Source: Treponemataceae bacterium | GTDB taxonomy: Bacteria > Spirochaetota > Spirochaetia > Treponematales > Treponemataceae | Assembly (NCBI GenBank): GCA_024697985.1 | Contig: JAILRX010000067.1 | Span: 1 to 9,931, forward strand | Length of the DNA: 9,931 nt | Reading direction: 5' to 3' | In this document: positions 1-5,432 of the stretch, in pieces | Numbering within the stretch: the stretch's first letter is position 1 | How the letters are laid out: every line of letters begins with the position of its first letter | Notes under the pieces: generated by a model | What the model saw: the letters and a program-made list of their open reading frames with translations, nothing else | Told to the model about the DNA's origin: nothing | Databases searched by the model: none | Made by a program: the position numbers and the translations under genes

Positions 1-3
1 TTA

Positions 4-49
4 CAATCGGAATACTTTAAAGTCAATAAAAATAATCAAATGGAATACT
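4..49. repeat. Pair of 13-bp direct repeats upstream of the S24 repressor (possible operator)
   Basis: CAATCGGAATACT at 4-16 and CAAATGGAATACT at 37-49 agree at 11 of 13 positions, with a perfect 8-bp core (GGAATACT at 9-16 and 42-49). The period is 33 bp, close to three DNA turns, so both copies would face the same side of the helix. They lie just upstream of the repressor promoter. Binding by the repressor itself is inference. Confidence 0.4.
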
Positions 50-71
50 AGTTTTATTTTTTTAGATTATG

Positions 72-80
72 TGATATGAT
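72..80 (+). promoter_or_regulatory. Putative extended -10 promoter of the S24 repressor
   Basis: TGATATGAT carries an extended -10 TG (72-73) and the hexamer TATGAT (75-80). No good -35 is visible 16-18 bp upstream, which fits an extended -10 promoter. Transcription would start near 87, giving a leader of about 11 nt that begins just before the SD. The hexamer ends 17 nt before the ATG, the same geometry as in front of the lipoprotein gene at 3500. Confidence 0.4.
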
Positions 81-97
81 TGATGATGAGGTGACGG

Positions 98-727
98 ATG
101 AAAGCTTCTGACTTTTGGAAAAGAATCAAGGAAAAATTGGCTGAAAAAGGCAAGACTCAGGAATGGCTTTGCAATGAAACCGGCATGGATCTTCAGTCAA
201 TGCGAAACCGTATCTATAAGGAACGTTTTCCTTCAATCGAAGAAGCCCTGAAAATTCTTGCTGTTTTTGATACTAGCGCCGAGGAGTTTTTTGGGATAAG
301 TGATGAGCGGTTGGCTGATGCGACCCAAAAGGACGTTATGCTTATTCCTGTTATGGAGCAGACTTTTTCTGCAGGACACGGCCAGTACGTGCCTGACTCG
401 GACGAGGTCGTTGAATACATATCCGTGCCGAAAGATCTTCGTAAATACGGCGGAAAATTTGCAGCATCAAAGGTCCGTGGCGATTCTATGGAACCGACGA
501 TTTTTGACGGAGACATCATCATCTGTGATCTGAGCGGCTACGACGGAACTGACGGAATCTATGCCATCCTTTATAAGGGCAGCGGTTTTGTAAAGCGGCT
601 TCAGCGGACAAGTGAAGGCGTAAAAATCATCTCGGACAATCATCACTATGAATCAATGTTTGAAAATTCGGAAAGCGACGATTTCCGTGTAATCGGAAAG
701 GTTCGCTCTGTCATCCATAACATGTAA
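98..727 (+). CDS. XRE-type HTH / S24 (LexA-cI-like) autoproteolytic transcriptional repressor
   Basis: A 209-residue cytoplasmic DNA-binding regulator. Residues about 6-66 form an XRE-type helix-turn-helix domain (GKTQEWLCNETGMDLQSMRN is the HTH core, followed by the FPSIEEALKILAVF helix). Residues about 80-205 are an S24 peptidase domain of the LexA/UmuD/cI superfamily. The catalytic dyad is visible as Ser130 in RGDSMEPT and Lys166 in GFVKRL, and a candidate self-cleavage bond is Ala92-Gly93 in FSAGHG. Length and order are normal for this family, in which a stress signal triggers self-cleavage and derepression. The ATG at 98 has the SD GAGGTGA (88-94). It is probably co-transcribed with the lipoprotein 30 bp downstream. 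No phage genes are nearby, so this may be a chromosomal stress regulator; its targets and inducing signal are not evident. The family call is firm, the specific role unknown. Confidence 0.92.
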   Translation: MKASDFWKRIKEKLAEKGKTQEWLCNETGMDLQSMRNRIYKERFPSIEEALKILAVFDTSAEEFFGISDERLADATQKDVMLIPVMEQTFSAGHGQYVPDSDEVVEYISVPKDLRKYGGKFAASKVRGDSMEPTIFDGDIIICDLSGYDGTDGIYAILYKGSGFVKRLQRTSEGVKIISDNHHYESMFENSESDDFRVIGKVRSVIHNM

Positions 728-757
728 GTGGCGCACAGAATAAAAAAGGAGCATTTT

Positions 758-1435
758 ATGAAAATTCAGAATTACAAGGTTGCAATCGTAATATTGATGT
801 CGGCAATTTTTTTGACATCTTGCCTGAACGCAAAATTCAAGAGCCAGAGTTCATTGGTCGAGCTGGAAGGGAATCCCACAACCGGATATACCTGGAGCTA
901 TGAAATTTACGATGAGAGCATCATCAAAATTGATGAAAAAGTTGAAAGCCTTGGCGATAAAGGCGTGATGGGCGCTCCAAGCCGGTTCGAATATACAATC
1001 AAATCGTTGAAGGCTGGAAATACAGTCGTCCGTTTTGAATACAAAAGGCCTTGGGAAGAAGATCCGATTGAAGTTCGTTTTATCGATGTGCATGTTGATG
1101 AAAAAGGAGGCATGGTTGTGAATGCATTCAAGTCAGTTTCGATGGATGAAGGGCTCAATCTGATAGCCCAGGACGAGGATGCAGTCCTTGTCGACGTTCG
1201 CCGACCGGACGAATTTGCAGCTGCCCACATTCCGGGTGCCGTAATGCTTACGAACGAAACTATCAGCGCTGAAACTGCACTTCGAGTACTGCCGGATAAA
1301 AATCAGTCGGTTTATCTTTACTGTCGCACCGGTCGGCGAAGCAAGGAGGCTGCCCGAAAGCTGGTCTCGCTCGGCTACACCGACGTTACTGAAATGGGCG
1401 GCATCGTCGACTACAAAGGCGAGGTAGAAAGGTAA
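758..1435 (+). CDS. Lipoprotein fusing a chagasin-like (I42) protease-inhibitor domain to a rhodanese domain
   Basis: A 225-residue predicted lipoprotein. Residues 1-21 are a signal peptide with lipobox LTSC (Cys22). Residues about 30-115 match the chagasin/I42 pattern for inhibitors of papain-like cysteine proteases: GNPTTGYTW (38-46), the GVMGAPSRFEY loop (69-79, a variant of the usual GxGG loop) and KRPWE (96-100). Residues about 122-222 are a single rhodanese domain with DVRRPDEF and the active-site loop CRTGRRS, Cys189 being the sulfur-carrying nucleophile. ATG 758 is chosen over the in-frame GTG at 728 because AAGGAG (746-751) sits 6 nt before it and the signal peptide starts there. It follows the S24 repressor by 30 bp and is probably its operon partner. 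Each domain call is good; what the fusion does in the periplasm is unknown. An internal start at the domain junction is described separately. Confidence 0.88.
   Translation: MKIQNYKVAIVILMSAIFLTSCLNAKFKSQSSLVELEGNPTTGYTWSYEIYDESIIKIDEKVESLGDKGVMGAPSRFEYTIKSLKAGNTVVRFEYKRPWEEDPIEVRFIDVHVDEKGGMVVNAFKSVSMDEGLNLIAQDEDAVLVDVRRPDEFAAAHIPGAVMLTNETISAETALRVLPDKNQSVYLYCRTGRRSKEAARKLVSLGYTDVTEMGGIVDYKGEVER
1104..1120 (+). promoter_or_regulatory. Internal SD and in-frame GTG at the chagasin/rhodanese boundary
   Basis: AAGGAGG (1104-1110) is followed after 7 nt by GTG (1118-1120), in frame with the lipoprotein, at the point where the chagasin domain ends and the rhodanese domain begins. Initiation here would give a cytoplasmic rhodanese of about 105 residues. 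The ATG at 1112 is also in frame but only 1 nt from the SD. Whether the site is used is inference; the purine run also encodes the Glu-Lys-Gly-Gly linker. Confidence 0.35.
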
Positions 1436-1440
1436 GATTG

Positions 1441-1486
1441 AGGGGGAAGTGTAAAATTACCCCCCTGTTTGATTGACTTTTAATTT
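1441..1486 (+). terminator. Likely intrinsic terminator after the repressor-lipoprotein unit
   Basis: AGGGGG (1441-1446) pairs with CCCCCT (1461-1466). GTA/TAC (1451-1453 with 1458-1460) can extend the helix inside. A T-rich but interrupted tract follows (1467-1486). The hairpin begins six bases after the stop codon. The stem is strong but the U-tract is poor, so efficiency is uncertain. Confidence 0.55.
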
Positions 1487-1501
1487 TTAAAGGCATAATA
1501 T
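1473..1501 (+). promoter_or_regulatory. Sigma70-type promoter of the six-TM MCP gene
   Basis: TTGACT (1473-1478), a 17-bp spacer, then TAATAT (1496-1501). The overlapping CATAAT (1494-1499) gives a 15-bp spacer. It lies immediately after the upstream terminator and about 60 bp before the MCP start, so the MCP is probably its own transcription unit. The -35 overlaps the terminator's T-rich tail. Confidence 0.6.
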
Positions 1502-1562
1502 GACTCAGTAAACGATTTTTACATTTTCACCAAATTTGTCTTTCGTAAGGAGTGTAGCATTC

Positions 1563-3431
1563 ATGAGTGGAAATAAATCAGAGTCCGTTGTCAAAATAAC
1601 TCCAGCCCTATTTATCAGTTACCTTTGCGTTTTTTACGCCCCGTTTTTTGTAAGTTGGATATCCTTCATCTACATGAAGATTTTTCGTCTCAAGGATACT
1701 CTTCTTGGTTTTACCACGATTTCCGGAATCTTGGGTTTTGCCCTGATGCTGGCATTCGTCCTTACCTGGTGGTTTACACAGACCAAAAAAATTAAGGCAT
1801 TCAATCCTTCTGATCCTAAATCGGTAATTGCGACAAATAAAATCGCCAAGAGGTTTCAGACCGTAACCTTGGCCGCAGGCCTTTTGAACTCCTTTGCTTC
1901 AGCCGCTATCGTTCAAGGCTCGTTTGCTACAAAGCATGTTCCTGTTGATGTTGCTCCTTTGTATACAACTTGCTGTGGAAATGTCTTTTTGATTGCAGCT
2001 ACTTTTTACATAATCTATGTGCAGCATCTTGAAAAAGCCCTTTATGTCGTTCCTCTTTCAGAAGATTTTAAATCGATGTCTTTGGTAATTCGAGCCGCCT
2101 TCATCAGCGGATTCGGTGCGACAGGCTTCCTTTTGCTTACCTCAACTCCGGTTCTTGATTCAGCACTCAAGGATGTTCCTACGTTCGAACTTTTCTGGAA
2201 ATACATCTTTCCTGAAGGACTTGTCGGCGCTGTCTTTATCGTAATTTCAAGCCTTCTTCAGATGAAAGGAATCGGAAAACGAGTAAAAATCATCCGAGAC
2301 TTTACCCATCAGGTTGCAAACAAAAACTATACAGGTGATGAACTTATCTGTGATGCCCGAAATGATTTTGGTCTTTTGATAAACGATCTTAACGAATTCA
2401 AATCTGAGACAAAAGGACTTATCGGTGATATTGATAAATCAGCTGATATTTCCCTCCATACAGCTAACGAAGTAAATACCAGCATGATTCAAACCTCAAC
2501 TGCGATCGAGCAGATTACGGCTAATATCAACAGCGTAAAGGAGCGTGTCGAAAACCAGTCTAAGGGCGTTACTTCAAGCGACAAGACTATCCAGAACATG
2601 ATTTTGAAAATCAACGAACTTAACGGCAGCGTAAACCTTCAGTCAGATGGCGTTTCGACTTCTTCGAGTGCAGTTGAAGAAATGGTTGCCAACATTCGTT
2701 CTGTAACTCAGATTCTTGAGGAAAATACGGTTACAGTTGATGAGCTTGGTTCAGAATCAGAAAAAGGCCGTTCCAAAATAAATGAGGCGGTTGAACTTGC
2801 CACGACCATTCTTGAAAAATCGGCCGGCCTTGTCGAAGCTTCGACAGTCGTACAGAACATCGCTTCTCAGACGAACCTGCTTGCCATGAACGCTGCAATC
2901 GAAGCCGCTCATGCCGGTAACGCAGGAAAAGGTTTTGCCGTAGTTGCCGATGAAATTCGAAAACTTGCCGAACAGTCAAATGCTCAGGGCCAGACAATCA
3001 ACAGCCAGCTTTCAGAACTTCAGTCCATCATCAAAAACGTAACGGACAATACCAAGGAAGTTCAGAATCAGTTTGAAGTTATCTTTGAGCTGACAGGCAA
3101 GGTTCAAAAACAGGAATCTGTCATCAAGAATGCCATGGAAGAGCAGAGCGAAGGAAGTACGCAGGTTCTTCAGGCCATCAGTGGAATCAAGAATTCTACC
3201 GATGTTGTACGCGAAAATACAGGTGTGCTTCTTGACGGCGGAAAACAGATCGGGAAGGAAATGTACAACCTTGCAAACGTAACGCTCGAAATTTCAAATT
3301 CGATGAACGAAATGGCAGCCGGTTCAGACCAGATAATTAAGGCCGTTGAAATCTGCCAGAATTTGAGTACCGAAAACCAGGGCAATTTGACAAACCTCAA
3401 GCACGAGGTCGGAAAATTCGTCTTGAACTGA
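1563..3431 (+). CDS. Methyl-accepting chemotaxis protein with a six-transmembrane N-terminal module
   Basis: A 622-residue membrane chemoreceptor that would signal to CheA/CheW. Six hydrophobic segments are visible at about residues 15-38, 50-72, 101-122, 134-157, 174-196 and 215-233, with only short loops, so there is no large periplasmic ligand-binding domain. A HAMP-like linker follows (about 235-290), then a long coiled-coil signalling domain. The conserved hairpin tip lies at about 433-452 (SQTNLLAMNAAIEAAHAG) and continues into GKGFAVVADEIRKLAEQS. There is no C-terminal CheR-binding pentapeptide; the protein ends in GKFVLN. ATG 1563 is chosen over the in-frame TTG at 1536 because AAGGAG (1547-1552) stands 10 nt before it. 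The stimulus is unknown; a membrane-embedded or cytoplasm-facing signal is inferred from the topology. Confidence 0.93.
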   Translation: MSGNKSESVVKITPALFISYLCVFYAPFFVSWISFIYMKIFRLKDTLLGFTTISGILGFALMLAFVLTWWFTQTKKIKAFNPSDPKSVIATNKIAKRFQTVTLAAGLLNSFASAAIVQGSFATKHVPVDVAPLYTTCCGNVFLIAATFYIIYVQHLEKALYVVPLSEDFKSMSLVIRAAFISGFGATGFLLLTSTPVLDSALKDVPTFELFWKYIFPEGLVGAVFIVISSLLQMKGIGKRVKIIRDFTHQVANKNYTGDELICDARNDFGLLINDLNEFKSETKGLIGDIDKSADISLHTANEVNTSMIQTSTAIEQITANINSVKERVENQSKGVTSSDKTIQNMILKINELNGSVNLQSDGVSTSSSAVEEMVANIRSVTQILEENTVTVDELGSESEKGRSKINEAVELATTILEKSAGLVEASTVVQNIASQTNLLAMNAAIEAAHAGNAGKGFAVVADEIRKLAEQSNAQGQTINSQLSELQSIIKNVTDNTKEVQNQFEVIFELTGKVQKQESVIKNAMEEQSEGSTQVLQAISGIKNSTDVVRENTGVLLDGGKQIGKEMYNLANVTLEISNSMNEMAAGSDQIIKAVEICQNLSTENQGNLTNLKHEVGKFVLN

Positions 3432-3459
3432 TTTTTCAATCCAGAATTTATAATGGCAG

Positions 3460-3494
3460 CCTCACTAAAATCATGCTATACTGATTTTGTGAGG
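3460..3494 (+). promoter_or_regulatory. Inverted repeat holding the extended -10 and SD of the following lipoprotein gene
   Basis: CCTCAC-T-AAAATCA (3460-3473) is complementary to TGATTTTGTGAGG (3482-3494): 13 base pairs, one bulged T (3466) and an 8-nt loop. The right arm contains the SD (TGAGG, 3490-3494), 5 nt before the ATG at 3500. The loop and start of the right arm contain the extended -10 TGC-TATACT (3474-3482). A second -10-like TATAAT lies at 3449-3454, which would start RNA at about 3461 and include the whole hairpin. It may be an operator over the promoter or an RNA hairpin masking the SD; the sequence alone does not decide. There is no U-tract, so a terminator is unlikely. Confidence 0.55.
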
Positions 3495-3499
3495 TTGTC

Positions 3500-4138
3500 A
3501 TGAAACGTTTTATTAAGTTTTTACCATTTCTTTTAGTAGCTTTTCTTTTTACGTCCTGCTTGGACTACGTACAGGCCATTTCCTATCGGAACGGAAGCTA
3601 TCAGATCTATTACAAGTTTACGGTTTCCCGCGCAATTTTAGAATTATCAGGTGAAAATCCGGCTGATATTCTTGGAGAAATCGACGCGGAGACTGCCGAG
3701 GATTTTCCTTCGAATGCCGAATACAAAAACATCAAGACTGATAATGAAATCGGATATGAATTCCGCCTCACAATTGACCCTAGAACTACCGATGAACTTG
3801 AAAAATCTTTCCTGCCAAAAATTTCAGGAAATAAATGCTATATACCTTTTATTGTCGGTGAAGAAGGAAATGCCTTTGCACAAAGTGACTATCAGGATAT
3901 GGAAAGCGAAGACAAGGAACTTTACACGGCCTTTCTTGAAAGCGCAAAATGCCGCATTCTGGTAAGCAAGACAATCATTCCTTTGGTAGAAACTGCTTTT
4001 TTTGAGGGAACCGGCGGTCAGAACTATTCGATTCCAGTTTTTGATTACGGTGAGTGCTTTGCCCTGGAAATTCCTTTCGACGTGCTTATCGAAAAAGAAA
4101 CCATCAGAACTGACAGAATCGTCGTTATAAAGGGCTAA
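3500..4138 (+). CDS. Predicted lipoprotein of unknown function
   Basis: A 212-residue protein I do not recognise. Residues 1-19 are a signal peptide (MKRF, then a Phe/Leu-rich core) ending in lipobox FTSC, so Cys20 would be lipidated and the protein anchored in a membrane. The mature part is acidic and mixed alpha/beta in appearance. It opens with alternating aromatic/polar residues (SYRNGSYQIYYKFTVSRA), which suggests beta strands, and contains further strand-like stretches (GYEFRLTID, CYIPFIVGEE, CFALEIPFDVLI). No catalytic motif or metal site stands out. The ATG at 3500 has TGAGG 5 nt upstream, inside an inverted repeat. The stop codon overlaps the end of the convergent permease gene by four bases, with no room for a separate terminator. 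Confidence 0.8.
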   Translation: MKRFIKFLPFLLVAFLFTSCLDYVQAISYRNGSYQIYYKFTVSRAILELSGENPADILGEIDAETAEDFPSNAEYKNIKTDNEIGYEFRLTIDPRTTDELEKSFLPKISGNKCYIPFIVGEEGNAFAQSDYQDMESEDKELYTAFLESAKCRILVSKTIIPLVETAFFEGTGGQNYSIPVFDYGECFALEIPFDVLIEKETIRTDRIVVIKG

Positions 4139-5412
4139 TTTACGAAGTGGCTGTTGATAAGCTTGGTGTAGGAAATCCCATCCTGCTCGAAGGTGTGTAG
4201 CGTTCCTTCAACTGTAATGATGCTGTCCTCAGGCGGATAGTCTTTTGGATACTGCGGATTTCCTGCAAGTTCAAAATCAAGACCTGTCGCGCAGCATCTT
4301 GTTGCATCCATCGTGATGCATGAAAAATCCCTTGCATCCGGACCTTCATCATCATTAACAAAAGTCATGAATTCGCCACTGATTCGAACGGTCTGTCCTT
4401 CATATCTTCCTGTGTTCATCATTATGTTAAAAATCTGTGCGGAAAGCATGTTGTAGTTGAATTTTGAAAGATCCATGTCGACTTTCTGCTGTCCGTAAAA
4501 AGGTGAGGCGAGACTTGCAGCGAGAATCAAAAACAGGCAGGCGTGGGCTCCGACTTTTCTGAAAGAATGATTTTGAAGTGTTGCTATCAGACTGCAGACT
4601 GCAAAAAGGACTATGTCGAGTCCGACGATAGTTGCGCCAACCGGGGTGCCTGCTACGATTGATATCATCATGCCGAAAAACGAGCAGACTATCGAAAAGA
4701 TTACTGATGCGACTGTGACTTTCTTGAAGCTTTTGAAGATTCGCATCGCAGACATTGCCGGGAAAATTACCAGGGCGCTTATCAAAAGCGAGCCGACGAG
4801 TTTCATCGCAAGAACGATGATTACTGCAATTACGATGGCAAGAAGAGTGTTGTAAAGGTCGGTTTTGATGCCGTTTGCCTTGGCGAAGGTTTCGTCAAAG
4901 GTGATGGCGAAAAGCTTGTTGTAGAAAAGCACGAAAAACACGACTGAGGCAAGGCTCAAAATTACGCTTACCCAGACTTCGGTCGGTGTCAGTGTCAAAA
5001 TTGAGGTTGAGCCGAAAAGTGTCGTACAGACGTCGCCGCTCAGATTTGAGGAAGGCTTGAAGATGTTCAAAAACAGGTAACCGAGCGCAAGAGAGCCGAC
5101 GGAAATCATTGCGATGGCTGCGTCTCCCTTGATCTTTCGGTTTTCGCCGCCTTTCAAAAGAAGGACGGCGCAGAAAATGGTTATAGGCAGAATCAAGAGC
5201 ATGTCGTTTTTGGCAATTCCCATTACCGAAGCAAGTGCCATCGCACCGAATGCAACGTGGGAAAGTCCGTCTCCGATATACGAAAATCGTTTGAGTACAA
5301 GAATTACGCCCAAAAGTGAGGAACTCAATGCAATCAGAACGCCGGTTATAATTGCGTATCTTACGAACGGAAACTGCATGTATTCAACGATAGTCTTGAA
5401 AAAATCTGTCAT
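4135..5412 (-). CDS. ZnuB/TroC-like ABC-3 metal permease with a fused C-terminal extracytoplasmic Cys-Cys domain
   Basis: A 425-residue inner-membrane permease for zinc or manganese. Residues about 15-280 are a normal-length ABC-3 (ZnuB/MntB/TroC) permease with multiple hydrophobic helices, the early RFSYIGDGLSHVAFG motif (42-56) and GTPVGATIVG (255-264). An extra hydrophobic helix (about 289-306) leads to a 119-residue tail (307-425) not found in ordinary ZnuB. The tail has strand-like segments (GQTVRISGEF, SIITVEGTL) and cysteines at 365 and 373-374 (TRCCATGLDFEL). This resembles the cysteine-containing end of YcgQ/TIGR03943-type proteins, by pattern memory only. ATG 5412 is chosen because AGGAAG (5423-5418) stands 5 nt before it; the GTG at 5418 overlaps that SD. 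It follows znuA by 20 bp. No ATPase gene follows. Confidence 0.88.
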   Translation of the reverse strand: MTDFFKTIVEYMQFPFVRYAIITGVLIALSSSLLGVILVLKRFSYIGDGLSHVAFGAMALASVMGIAKNDMLLILPITIFCAVLLLKGGENRKIKGDAAIAMISVGSLALGYLFLNIFKPSSNLSGDVCTTLFGSTSILTLTPTEVWVSVILSLASVVFFVLFYNKLFAITFDETFAKANGIKTDLYNTLLAIVIAVIIVLAMKLVGSLLISALVIFPAMSAMRIFKSFKKVTVASVIFSIVCSFFGMMISIVAGTPVGATIVGLDIVLFAVCSLIATLQNHSFRKVGAHACLFLILAASLASPFYGQQKVDMDLSKFNYNMLSAQIFNIMMNTGRYEGQTVRISGEFMTFVNDDEGPDARDFSCITMDATRCCATGLDFELAGNPQYPKDYPPEDSIITVEGTLHTFEQDGISYTKLINSHFVN

Positions 5413-5432
5413 AATCACTTCCTAAAATAAGT

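Noticed and set aside
98..727. Prophage interpretation of the S24 repressor
   Set aside because: No integrase, Cro, replication or structural gene is visible; only bases left of the window could change this.
728..757. GTG at 728 as the start of the chagasin-rhodanese lipoprotein
   Set aside because: It abuts the previous stop codon, has no SD and would put ten extra residues before a normal signal peptide; ATG 758 has a well-spaced AAGGAG.
1536..1562. TTG at 1536 as the start of the six-TM MCP
   Set aside because: ATG 1563 has AAGGAG upstream and gives the natural N-terminus; the extra nine codons contain that SD.
3432..3499. The 3460-3494 hairpin as the terminator of the six-TM MCP
   Set aside because: No T-tract follows on the plus strand, and its right arm is the SD of the next gene.
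4613..4855. Plus-strand ORF opposite the permease
   Set aside because: Antisense shadow of transmembrane codons, without SD or recognisable domain.
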